Positions 1-7,785 of a stretch of DNA of 64,000 bases are shown here, one piece after another (the first letter of the stretch is position 1; the number at the start of each line of letters is the position of its first letter). Location of the stretch: contig CAXXKX010000003.1 of NCBI GenBank assembly GCA_963676655.2, positions 4,774,001 to 4,838,000 on the forward strand. The letters run 5' to 3'. This stretch comes from G963676655 sp963676655. GTDB taxonomy: Bacteria; Verrucomicrobiota; Lentisphaeria; Victivallales; Victivallaceae. The notes below the pieces were generated by a model. The model searched no databases. It had not been told where the DNA came from and saw nothing but the letters and a program-made list of their open reading frames with translations. A program made the position numbers and the translations under genes.

Positions 1-1
1 A

Positions 2-1429
2 CATTCAGAGTGGCTTAGTGAAGTCTACCCGCAATTAGCTGAATTTCCCGAACGGTTCCATATTAAAAATCACAAAAATAAAAACTACAGTGGACTTGTT
101 AATGTGCGCCATCCTGATTTCTATAAAATCCTCTTTCCCATCTTAAAAGAAATTCATGAGCTTTATGGAAAACCGGACGTATTTCGCATAGGGCATGATG
201 AGACCTGGTGCAATATGAATTGCGATACCGCCGCTATGACGGAAGCCACCCGGGCGGAGGTCAGGGAAATGGTATATGAAGATATGGTCAAACAGAACGA
301 TTACCTTGCCAGTCTGGGTGTGAAAGATATTATTTTTGCTTCTGATATGTTTATCCCGAGGCAAAATGGCGGTGCGCCAATGAATATTGCCCAGGTGCTT
401 AAACGGCTTCCTAAAGAGCATTTTGTCCCAGGTGTCTGGCTTGGATACGGCAGCTCTAAAAAAGGGGCGGAAAAACCGCTTAAAGACGCTGGATTCAGAG
501 TGCGTTTTGCCGCCAATGGACCGGACTGGTTCCCCGCGCTCCCTGATGATCCTCTTTCAGTAGCTTATTATTTTGGTAATCACTTTCTGAACGCCACAAC
601 TTTTACATATCCTGATAAATTGTGTCGCTACAACGGTGGTAACGGAATGGGGCATAGTGCTTTTCTAAGAACCTGTCAGGAGTCTGATATGTTCTGGAAT
701 GTTGCCGGTGGTAAGTTCCAAACTATTCAGGAGATTGTAAGAGACAAAGGGACTGAGATAATGCGCATTACCTCTGACCGTCCTTTCGGGTCATCTGTTG
801 TATATGAAAAAATCGACTTAAAAGCACCCAAAAACAAACTTAAATCCTGGTCGTTGCCGGGTGGTAAATTTGATTTTTCAAAAGTTAAAGACACAATTCA
901 AGAATCCAGATATAACATTCTCTATCCGGCTAAAAACGAAGTGCTTGTCCTTGACTCTGAGAAACAGAAATATTCAATCAACGTAAATAAAAAGGCCAAA
1001 GTCTTTGCTTTCCTCCACTGCACCAATCTGGTCAAGCCGGTGTCGAAAAAGTTTATTAAAAAAATAAGCCAATTCGTTATTGGACATTATGGTAAGTACA
1101 ATCCTGCAAAAGTAGGTCCTGACACTCTTGACGGCCCGGTGGTTGCAAAGTATCAACTTACCTATTCAGATGGTTCGACATATCAAAAGAAAATCCGTTT
1201 TGGTCATAACATATATTTATGGAACTCATCCGATTATACGTCTATGCCGTATATCCTGAAAGATGCGAGTGAAGTGTGGGAAGTATCATATCCTTCCGGT
1301 AATGAACTGTCTGCTCAGGTATTTCTTTTGGAGAATCCTCATCCGAATAAAACGGTTAAATCAATTCAACTTACTTTAACTGAAAAGGCCGTTGAAATCG
1401 CTGTACTTGGAATTGCTTCCGGTAATTAA
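2..1429 (+). CDS. GH20-like glycoside hydrolase, 5' end outside window
   Basis: The frame is open from base 2, so the gene starts upstream of the window; the GTG at 104 is internal. The visible 475 residues begin inside a TIM-barrel-like region and contain FRIGHDETW (Asp and Glu codons at 196-201). This matches the H-x-G-x-D-E catalytic pair of family 20 beta-hexosaminidases, in which the Asp-Glu pair supports substrate-assisted hydrolysis of N-acetylhexosaminides. The last ~150 residues look like a beta-sandwich accessory domain. The true substrate may differ, because GH20-like relatives in this type of bacterium are diverse. A strong hairpin terminator follows the stop, so this is the last gene of its transcript. 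The family call is fairly sure; the substrate is not. Confidence 0.7.
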   Translation, partial: HSEWLSEVYPQLAEFPERFHIKNHKNKNYSGLVNVRHPDFYKILFPILKEIHELYGKPDVFRIGHDETWCNMNCDTAAMTEATRAEVREMVYEDMVKQNDYLASLGVKDIIFASDMFIPRQNGGAPMNIAQVLKRLPKEHFVPGVWLGYGSSKKGAEKPLKDAGFRVRFAANGPDWFPALPDDPLSVAYYFGNHFLNATTFTYPDKLCRYNGGNGMGHSAFLRTCQESDMFWNVAGGKFQTIQEIVRDKGTEIMRITSDRPFGSSVVYEKIDLKAPKNKLKSWSLPGGKFDFSKVKDTIQESRYNILYPAKNEVLVLDSEKQKYSINVNKKAKVFAFLHCTNLVKPVSKKFIKKISQFVIGHYGKYNPAKVGPDTLDGPVVAKYQLTYSDGSTYQKKIRFGHNIYLWNSSDYTSMPYILKDASEVWEVSYPSGNELSAQVFLLENPHPNKTVKSIQLTLTEKAVEIAVLGIASGN

Positions 1430-1449
1430 GTAGCGAAGAGTAATACTTT

Positions 1450-1482
1450 AATGCCCCCTTGAAAAAGGGGGCATTATATTTT
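1450..1482 (+). terminator. Rho-independent terminator after the GH20-like gene
   Basis: A perfect 11-bp stem (arms 1450-1460 and 1465-1475) with a GAAA tetraloop and a C5/G5 core is followed by a T-rich stretch. It separates the GH20-like gene from the next gene. Confidence 0.85.
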
Positions 1483-1500
1483 AATAAGACAGGCACATAA

Positions 1501-2802
1501 ATGATCTTTTCGAAGGAAATAGAAATAAAGAGAAAAGCTCAGGTCTGCATTGTTGGCGGAGGCCCTGCGGGCTGTGCCGCGGCAATCGCCGCGGCAAGAA
1601 GCGGGGCGGATGTTTATTTGGCGGAATCTAATACTTGCCTGGGCGGACTTGGCACCGCCGGTAAAGTTCAGCTGTTTATGACTTTTACCGACGGAATAAA
1701 TTTTGTTGCTGACGGCATCGGCCGGGAAATTCTTGAACGGATGAATCAGGAGGATGTTGACAGTCCGCTGGTTAACAGCATTAACCCCGAAATCCTTAAA
1801 CGTCTATATGAGACTATGCTGCTGGAAGCCGGCGTCAAGTTTAGTTTCATGACCGAATTCATCGGCGTTGAAACCGATGACGATAAAATCAAATATGCCG
1901 TGTTTAACGCCAAAAGCGGAATTTTTGCCGTTGAAGCTGATGTCTTTGTCGATTGTACCGGCGATGGCGATCTCTGCGCCCGTGCCGGAGCCGACTTTAT
2001 GTACGGTGACGAGAACGGGGTGGTTATGCCCGCTACCTTGTGTTCTGCGTGGGCCGGTATCGACTGGGAAAAATTCCGCGCTTCCGGAGTCAAGCCAAGC
2101 CAGGTTTTATTCAAGGCTTTTGAGGATGGAATATTCAGAAACAACGACCCGCAGCTTTGTGGCATGTTCCAGACGGCAAGGCATCTTGGCGGGGGGAATC
2201 TGGGACACATTTTTGGCCTTGACCCTCTCGACGAAAATTCCCTTACCGAAGGAATGATTGAAGGACGCAGGCAGGCGGTGGAATTTCAGCGTTATTACCG
2301 TGAATATATTCCGGGGTATGAAAACATGGAGTTGACTGCTACCGCCAACATGCTTGGCGTCAGGGAGTCCCGCCGGATTATCGGCGATTATGTCCTTGGA
2401 ATGCCGGATTATGAGGATCGTGCAGTTTTTGACGACGAGATCGGGCGTTATTCATACTCTATAGATATCCATCCGGCGTCGACCGCCCAAAAGGACCAGG
2501 AGGAATTCGAGAGACTTATCAGCGGGCTCCGCTACAAGCCGGGGGAAAGCTATGGAATCCCGTACCGGATTCTGACCGTAAAAGGGTTCAAAAATCTCCT
2601 TAACGCCGGGCGCAGCGTAAGTGTCGACCGTTATGTGCTGGGATCAATCAGAGTTATGCCCGGCTGTTTCATTACCGGCCAGGCGGCGGGAATGGCTGCG
2701 AGCTTAGCCTGTCAAAACGGAAACGATATCCGTGGATTCGCAGTGCATGAACTGCAGACAAAATTAAAAGAATTCGGGGCATATCTCCCCAATATTACTT
2801 AG
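1501..2802 (+). CDS. FAD-dependent oxidoreductase (FAD_oxidored family)
   Basis: The protein has 433 residues. A Rossmann dinucleotide-binding motif sits near the N-terminus (VGGGPAGCAAAIAAARSG, about residues 18-35), followed by an acidic residue at the end of strand 2 (LAES) that would hold the FAD ribose. The C-terminal part has the second FAD contact typical of the family (NAGRSVSVDRYVLGSIRVMPGC and GQAAGMAAS). Members of this family are cytoplasmic or exported flavoenzymes, often encoded beside glycoside hydrolases in PVC bacteria; their substrates are mostly unknown. It stands alone between a terminator and the convergent rhamnosidase, whose stop is 4 bases away. A CAGG box seven bases upstream supports the ATG at 1501. 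Confidence 0.8.
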   Translation: MIFSKEIEIKRKAQVCIVGGGPAGCAAAIAAARSGADVYLAESNTCLGGLGTAGKVQLFMTFTDGINFVADGIGREILERMNQEDVDSPLVNSINPEILKRLYETMLLEAGVKFSFMTEFIGVETDDDKIKYAVFNAKSGIFAVEADVFVDCTGDGDLCARAGADFMYGDENGVVMPATLCSAWAGIDWEKFRASGVKPSQVLFKAFEDGIFRNNDPQLCGMFQTARHLGGGNLGHIFGLDPLDENSLTEGMIEGRRQAVEFQRYYREYIPGYENMELTATANMLGVRESRRIIGDYVLGMPDYEDRAVFDDEIGRYSYSIDIHPASTAQKDQEEFERLISGLRYKPGESYGIPYRILTVKGFKNLLNAGRSVSVDRYVLGSIRVMPGCFITGQAAGMAASLACQNGNDIRGFAVHELQTKLKEFGAYLPNIT

Positions 2803-2806
2803 AATA

Positions 2807-5638
2807 TCAGATTTCCCGGTCATTGAAGATAACTTTCAGGTCTTCATGGCTTTGGTCGTGAACATAGCGCAGTTTTACTCCTTTCGGCCCGGAAGCGGTG
2901 ATAGTCAAGGTATCACTGGTCTTTTCCCAGAATACTTTGACCGGGCCGTGTATCGTGGCCCGCGAGCCTTCCGCCCAGTCGAAACGGGTGATTACCGGGC
3001 TGATATCAAATGCTTTGGCTGCAATTTCCGTCATTTTGATTCCCAGCACTATCCGGTTCAGAAACCATGTCGGCGACGACGACCAGGCATGGCAATGACT
3101 GCGAGTCGGTTTATAGTGAGGTAGTGAACCTGCGAAGACTTCCCATACCGTGCTTGCATCTTCTTTCAGCATTGGCTGGTAGGTCGGATAGAAACTGTCC
3201 AGGATAAGTTCAGGATGACCGATTTTTTCAAATGTCTCATAGAGATATTGGGTTGCAAACGGCGAACCTACTTTGACCATTTCGTCCGGCGGGCAGATAG
3301 CGCTGCTTATCGCGCTGTCGCGGTTGCGTTCGTCAGCAACATCATACAGCAAGCTCAGGAAACAGTTGTGAACCGATATTTTCTCTGACGGTTCTCGATC
3401 TTGGTCATCAAGCGCGTCCGGCCACGCCTGACGGTCGCTGTCCCAGTGCCAGTTTACCGCGTCAATAAGTTCCAGCCGGAGTTTTTCCCATTTCTCTTTC
3501 ATATCCGGGACGTTGAGCACCTCCGCGCATTTTGCGGCGGCGGAGAGGGCGCCGATAAAAAACATTGTATTATGTATCACTATGCGGTGCTTAATATCCG
3601 AGCCGCTCCAGTCAAACAGATTCCAGGTGGGGCTGCTGAACAACCCGCTTTGCTGGTCAATTCTTCGTTCCGCCTCCAGCATGTTTTCGAGCAGGGCCGG
3701 CCATAATTGGCGGAGAAAATCACGGTCGCCGGTCTCGAAGTAGTATTCCCAGGCGGATATTTCCCACAGAAAGCTCCAGATGGGGATCAAGCTGTCCCAG
3801 CTTGATGGCACCTGGCTGCCCGCAAGCGGCAAATGTTCAAGCGACTCAGCGGTGATCCGGATACAGCGTTTGCTTAAATCCCACGCGCCAAATACAGGAT
3901 AGGCGAACAGCGCTTCATTGCGGGCGTCACCGACCCATAAGGTCTGTTCGTACAGCGGGCAATCGGTAAATGAGTCTTCCATGCACAGTTTCAAGGTGTA
4001 TGCCGAAATCTCCCACAGCCGGTTCATGAAATCGTCACTGCACCGGAACGAGCCCTTGTAGTCAACCGGATAGGTAGATTCCACCAACTGGAATTTACGT
4101 ATCTTCACCGGCTCGAACTGACGACGTAAGGTGATCAGCAAATATCTGCCGGAACGGCGTTTCAGGGACGTGAAGCGGTTCATCCCGGACTTGCATATAT
4201 AGCGCATGCCGTTGATGTAGCCTAGAGTTGGTTGCGGAGTCCCGTCCCGGTAATAGTGTTCGACTTCCAGAATGTCGATAATCGTCCCGGCAGTCGCCAA
4301 TAATTCAAAGTCGTAATACCCGATATTCTGCTTGCCAAGATCGTAAACCAGCCTGACATCTCCCTCCGGCGAAGGATTGACGATGGTATATTCAGGCGTG
4401 TCGTAAATAAGGTTTTCCGGCGATTCTACTAATTCGCACGCATCGGTAACTGCGTGCTGACGTTGCGATGGTGTATGAAAATCCGCCGGCCGTACGTATT
4501 CACAAGGAATAGACTCCGCAAATTTTTCCAGTTCTACAGCGAAAGTTTCTTCAGAAACTACCTCAGAGCTGAAACGTTGATAAAGTTTCTCGGCTTTTTC
4601 TTGTAGAGCATCAAGTTCCGGCCTGAACTGACGCAGCTTTTTGTCGCTTTCAATTTTCATCAGTTCCGGGAATCGCAGGAAACATGGCCAGGCAGTCTTT
4701 TCGTCGATGGGGCTTATCAGTTCAATGCCGCTTTCCTGTTCGATAAACAGGCTTTTTTCCGGCATCAGGCTGAATATGTTCCGGTTGAAAGCCAGCAGAA
4801 AATTGCGTCCTGGAAGCAACTCAAACCAATTGTCACGGCCGGTTTTTCCGTTAACGGTAATTTTATAGTCGCGGCTGGATATACGCAGTTTGTCCTGATT
4901 GGTAGTATTGTTGATTATGAGCGCCATCCCGCTGGCCTGGGAAATGTTATTGCCGCGTCTGTTCAGGCCGGGATAAAGCACGCGCTGAACGGGGATGGAG
5001 ATTTCTATTCCGCTTGTTTTTACGACTTCAGCCTTGAAGAATCTTTTAAATGAGACTTCAAGCCTGGACAGAAGTTTGCTTTCTCTTGGCGTCAGTCCTT
5101 GCCACGGGGCGTCTTCAAGAGAAAAGATTTCTGCGGCCGGAGCAAAATCAGTTGCTGTTTCAAGTCTGGCATCATAGAGCTCCACCCCTTCCATCTGGCA
5201 GCATATCCTTGGCGCGGCGCTCAACCATTGAGGAGCGTCCGACACTTCCCAACTGCTGTCGGATATTATTGTGAGATTGGTTTTGTCGGTAAAACCAATT
5301 TCTAGTTGCGCCAGAAAACCTTCCTGTTGGCATTGCTGATGAAAAGTGCCGCAACCGAAATATCTGGCGATAACCCGGAATTCATTCTCTCCCGGCTGCA
5401 GATACGACGCGATATCCAGCAAATCATAGCTGTAATGTTCCGGATAACTACGGGCCGGACCGTCGTTGATCCATCGTCCATTTACAAACAGACGGTAAAA
5501 AGAGTCTGCGGAGATTGCCAGTTTTGCATGTTCAACTATTTTGTCCAGCATAAAACGGCGCCGGAATATCGCTGTCTGATTATACAGGTTGTACTCAGGT
5601 TGTTTGCGCCATATCCATTTTGCCGTAATGTCCATCAT
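2807..5638 (-). CDS. GH78-type alpha-L-rhamnosidase
   Basis: About 943 residues, the usual length for multidomain GH78 enzymes, which hydrolyse terminal alpha-L-rhamnosyl bonds by inversion. The N-terminal ~180 residues resemble the beta-sandwich Bac_rhamnosid_N domain (WIWRK, SADSFYRLFVNG). The (alpha/alpha)6 barrel starts near residue 520 and contains TDCPLYEQTLWVGDARNEA, which corresponds to the DCPxRxExxxWxGDA catalytic-acid region of GH78. A beta-sandwich C-terminal domain follows. Two ATGs open the gene; GAGGG lies four bases before the second (5635), so translation probably starts there. No signal peptide is visible, suggesting action on imported oligosaccharides. It fits the rhamnose genes near 40 kb. 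Confidence 0.85.
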   Translation of the reverse strand: MMDITAKWIWRKQPEYNLYNQTAIFRRRFMLDKIVEHAKLAISADSFYRLFVNGRWINDGPARSYPEHYSYDLLDIASYLQPGENEFRVIARYFGCGTFHQQCQQEGFLAQLEIGFTDKTNLTIISDSSWEVSDAPQWLSAAPRICCQMEGVELYDARLETATDFAPAAEIFSLEDAPWQGLTPRESKLLSRLEVSFKRFFKAEVVKTSGIEISIPVQRVLYPGLNRRGNNISQASGMALIINNTTNQDKLRISSRDYKITVNGKTGRDNWFELLPGRNFLLAFNRNIFSLMPEKSLFIEQESGIELISPIDEKTAWPCFLRFPELMKIESDKKLRQFRPELDALQEKAEKLYQRFSSEVVSEETFAVELEKFAESIPCEYVRPADFHTPSQRQHAVTDACELVESPENLIYDTPEYTIVNPSPEGDVRLVYDLGKQNIGYYDFELLATAGTIIDILEVEHYYRDGTPQPTLGYINGMRYICKSGMNRFTSLKRRSGRYLLITLRRQFEPVKIRKFQLVESTYPVDYKGSFRCSDDFMNRLWEISAYTLKLCMEDSFTDCPLYEQTLWVGDARNEALFAYPVFGAWDLSKRCIRITAESLEHLPLAGSQVPSSWDSLIPIWSFLWEISAWEYYFETGDRDFLRQLWPALLENMLEAERRIDQQSGLFSSPTWNLFDWSGSDIKHRIVIHNTMFFIGALSAAAKCAEVLNVPDMKEKWEKLRLELIDAVNWHWDSDRQAWPDALDDQDREPSEKISVHNCFLSLLYDVADERNRDSAISSAICPPDEMVKVGSPFATQYLYETFEKIGHPELILDSFYPTYQPMLKEDASTVWEVFAGSLPHYKPTRSHCHAWSSSPTWFLNRIVLGIKMTEIAAKAFDISPVITRFDWAEGSRATIHGPVKVFWEKTSDTLTITASGPKGVKLRYVHDQSHEDLKVIFNDREI

Positions 5639-5736
5639 TCCCTCTTTTTATCATATTTAAAATGCAATAATTAAAACTTTCACAAGAAGATAATGCCGCT
5701 TGCGGGTAAAATATTAACTTTTGATTCTGTACAAAA

Positions 5737-5775
5737 TTTTTGCTTTTACCTTCATAAGTAAGGTAAAAGCAAAAA
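5737..5775 (-). terminator. Long hairpin between pseudopilin and rhamnosidase genes
   Basis: A perfect 16-bp stem (5737-5752 with 5760-5775) has a 7-base loop. On the minus strand the 3' arm runs into TTTT, so it can terminate pseudopilin transcripts before the downstream rhamnosidase gene. The A-rich and T-rich flanks may let it work in both directions. Confidence 0.75.
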
Positions 5776-5860
5776 CTCAATTCAAAATGTATGTAATTAT
5801 TGGGAAAGGAGAGTACCCCATTCCAGTCAGGTTAGTTGAATAAAATACTATGAAAAAAAT

Positions 5861-6556
5861 TCACCATAAAGCTTTTGCAGTACCAACGTCCCAATTATAA
5901 ACAGTCCTCTGTTCACTTGGCGTCATCAGGTCAACTCTTGTCTTTTCCACATGTCCATCGGCAAATAAATTATTATTGAAACCATTAGGATGCCTGCTGT
6001 CCACATAATTTGCAGCGTTCCCATAACCGATAACATATGTTACAGCAGTTAGCCTGTTGCATTCCCCATCTATCAAAAGTGCGCATATAGAGGGTTTTTT
6101 ACAACGTGAAAGCTTACGCTGTTCGTAGTTAGTGAAAAAGCCACTGGAGTTTCGGTCTCCAGCTCTGCTGTCATACATATAATTGCCGAAATCCTTGCCT
6201 GAAACTGTCCTGTGTTCCGTTTTCCCTGCACTGCAAACATAAACTTTTGGCACATCTGTTCGTCCTATCCAGTCTTCTGTCGGGTTAATATATTTCATAC
6301 TAAAATATATCCAGCGAGCAGTCCATGTATACCAATAACCCGTGGGAGGGGATGAATTACGAGCTATCGGAATAAAACTATCGTAGTCTCCTGCATATTG
6401 CAATACCGCAGTTCCAATTTGTTTCATATTACTAGTACATGATATTTCATGAGCTTTGGCTCGGGCTTGATTTAAAGCCGGCAATAACATACTTGCTAAT
6501 ATGGCAATTATAGCTATTACGACAAGCAGTTCTATTAAAGTGAAACGCTTTTTCAT
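5861..6556 (-). CDS. Type II secretion/type IV pilin-like pseudopilin with C-terminal DUF1559-like domain
   Basis: 231 residues. The N-terminus has the prepilin cleavage and methylation motif: a short basic leader (MKKR), then FTLIELLVVIAIIAILASML with Glu at mature position 5 and a single hydrophobic helix. The -1 residue is Arg instead of the classic Gly. The globular part (SCTSNMKQIG, YAGDYDSFIP, then ADGHVEKTR near the end) matches the large pseudopilin family that is expanded in Lentisphaerota and Planctomycetes. It would be processed by a prepilin peptidase and sit in the inner membrane or a pseudopilus. GAGAGG lies upstream of the ATG. A perfect promoter and palindromic operator lie about 100-150 bases upstream (6660-6708). 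It is monocistronic by context. Confidence 0.88.
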   Translation of the reverse strand: MKKRFTLIELLVVIAIIAILASMLLPALNQARAKAHEISCTSNMKQIGTAVLQYAGDYDSFIPIARNSSPPTGYWYTWTARWIYFSMKYINPTEDWIGRTDVPKVYVCSAGKTEHRTVSGKDFGNYMYDSRAGDRNSSGFFTNYEQRKLSRCKKPSICALLIDGECNRLTAVTYVIGYGNAANYVDSRHPNGFNNNLFADGHVEKTRVDLMTPSEQRTVYNWDVGTAKALW

Positions 6557-6659
6557 TTTTTTACCTCTCTTTGGTAGTTATTGGAAAATAAGCAAACATA
6601 TCATGTGAAAAATGTTAAATTCTATCTATAATTACCATCTTTCCCAAAATTATTAAAGT

Positions 6660-6708
6660 TATATGTAACATTTACATATATTATACTGCATGCAATTAGT
6701 AAAGTCAA
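6660..6708 (-). promoter_or_regulatory. Sigma-70 promoter with palindromic operator for the pseudopilin gene
   Basis: On the minus strand: -35 TTGACT (6703-6708), 17-base spacer, -10 TATAAT (6680-6685). The -10 abuts a perfect 21-bp palindrome (arms of 9, 3-base centre; 6660-6680) with core TGTAAATGTTACA. A repressor bound there would cover the start site. The same layout is found before the glycyl radical enzyme and the symporter genes. Confidence 0.75.
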
Positions 6709-6851
6709 TACTTTTTAGAAAAAATCAGCAAAAAATCAGAAAATAGAAAATAGAAAATTGAAAATCAGAATATAAAAAGCTCGTAAGAAATACAAAATTT
6801 CATACTGAAGTAATCGGTTTGGGCGTTTAAGCCAACCGCGAAAATGGCCTC

Positions 6852-7784
6852 TTACCCTTTACGGACTGGAATATCCGAATATGAGCGGATGATTGAAACC
6901 CATTTTTCAATGGTGCCTTCCTTGGGCGAGGAACAATCCAGTTTTATATTTTCCAGGCCGATTGATTCAAGTTTACTATTGCCGAGGGGATGATACGCCA
7001 TAACATTTATTTCAGATATATTTTTACAGTGCGTGGCAATTCCGCCGATTGCCTTGAAGTGTTCCGGTCTGTCATTAAATCCGGGAATTACCGGGCAGCG
7101 GAGTATAATATTAGCGCCGCTATCATTCAGCATATGAAGATTTTCTAATATTAGATCCATGTCCACCCCGGTATACTGTCGGTGTTTTTCCGGATCGCTT
7201 TCCTTGAAATCATAAAGAAATATATCTACGTAATTCAGGATTTCCTTGTAATTTTGCACCGGAGCATAGCCGCATGTATCCAGACAGGTGTGAATGTTGT
7301 ATTCTGAAGCCAGATTTAACAGGGCAAGCGTAAATTTAAACTGCATCATCGGTTCCCCGCCTGAAAGAGTTATTCCGCCGCCCGAGTTACGGTAATATGC
7401 TTTATCTTTAAGCACCTCCCGCATAACATCATCGGCCGTCATTTCGCGTCCGATCATTTCAAGCGCATGTACCGGACAGGTTTCCGTGCATTCTCCACAT
7501 GTAGTGCATAGATCACGCTTGAATATGTGCTTGTTGTTTGGGCCAAACACTTGCGCGCCATGGCGGCATGTCTGCATACATGATCCACAATCCAGGCATT
7601 TTTGCGGGTAATATGCTATTTCATATATTATTCGAACCGATTCCGGGTTGTGACACCATGCACAGGAAAGCGGGCATCCTTTCAAAAATACTGTTGTCCT
7701 GATTCCGGGACCATCGTGAATCGCAAACCTTTTAAGATCGAAAACAATGCCCTTTTCCCGGGCCGCATCATGCTTGGAGTTCAT
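6852..7784 (-). CDS. Glycyl-radical enzyme activating protein (radical SAM)
   Basis: 310 residues. The radical-SAM cluster motif C-x3-C-x2-C is present as CPLSCAWC (about residues 38-45), preceded by FAIHDGPGIRTTVFLKGC, the activase signature. Two 4Fe-4S ferredoxin motifs follow (CLDCGSCMQTCRHG and CTTCGECTETCPVH). This three-cluster plan is typical of activases for diol dehydratase, choline TMA-lyase or arylacetate-type enzymes, while PflA of E. coli lacks the inserted clusters. It abstracts a hydrogen from the partner enzyme's glycine under anaerobic conditions. It starts one base after the stop of the upstream gene, so the two are translationally linked. Confidence 0.93.
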   Translation of the reverse strand: MNSKHDAAREKGIVFDLKRFAIHDGPGIRTTVFLKGCPLSCAWCHNPESVRIIYEIAYYPQKCLDCGSCMQTCRHGAQVFGPNNKHIFKRDLCTTCGECTETCPVHALEMIGREMTADDVMREVLKDKAYYRNSGGGITLSGGEPMMQFKFTLALLNLASEYNIHTCLDTCGYAPVQNYKEILNYVDIFLYDFKESDPEKHRQYTGVDMDLILENLHMLNDSGANIILRCPVIPGFNDRPEHFKAIGGIATHCKNISEINVMAYHPLGNSKLESIGLENIKLDCSSPKEGTIEKWVSIIRSYSDIPVRKG

Positions 7785-7785
7785 T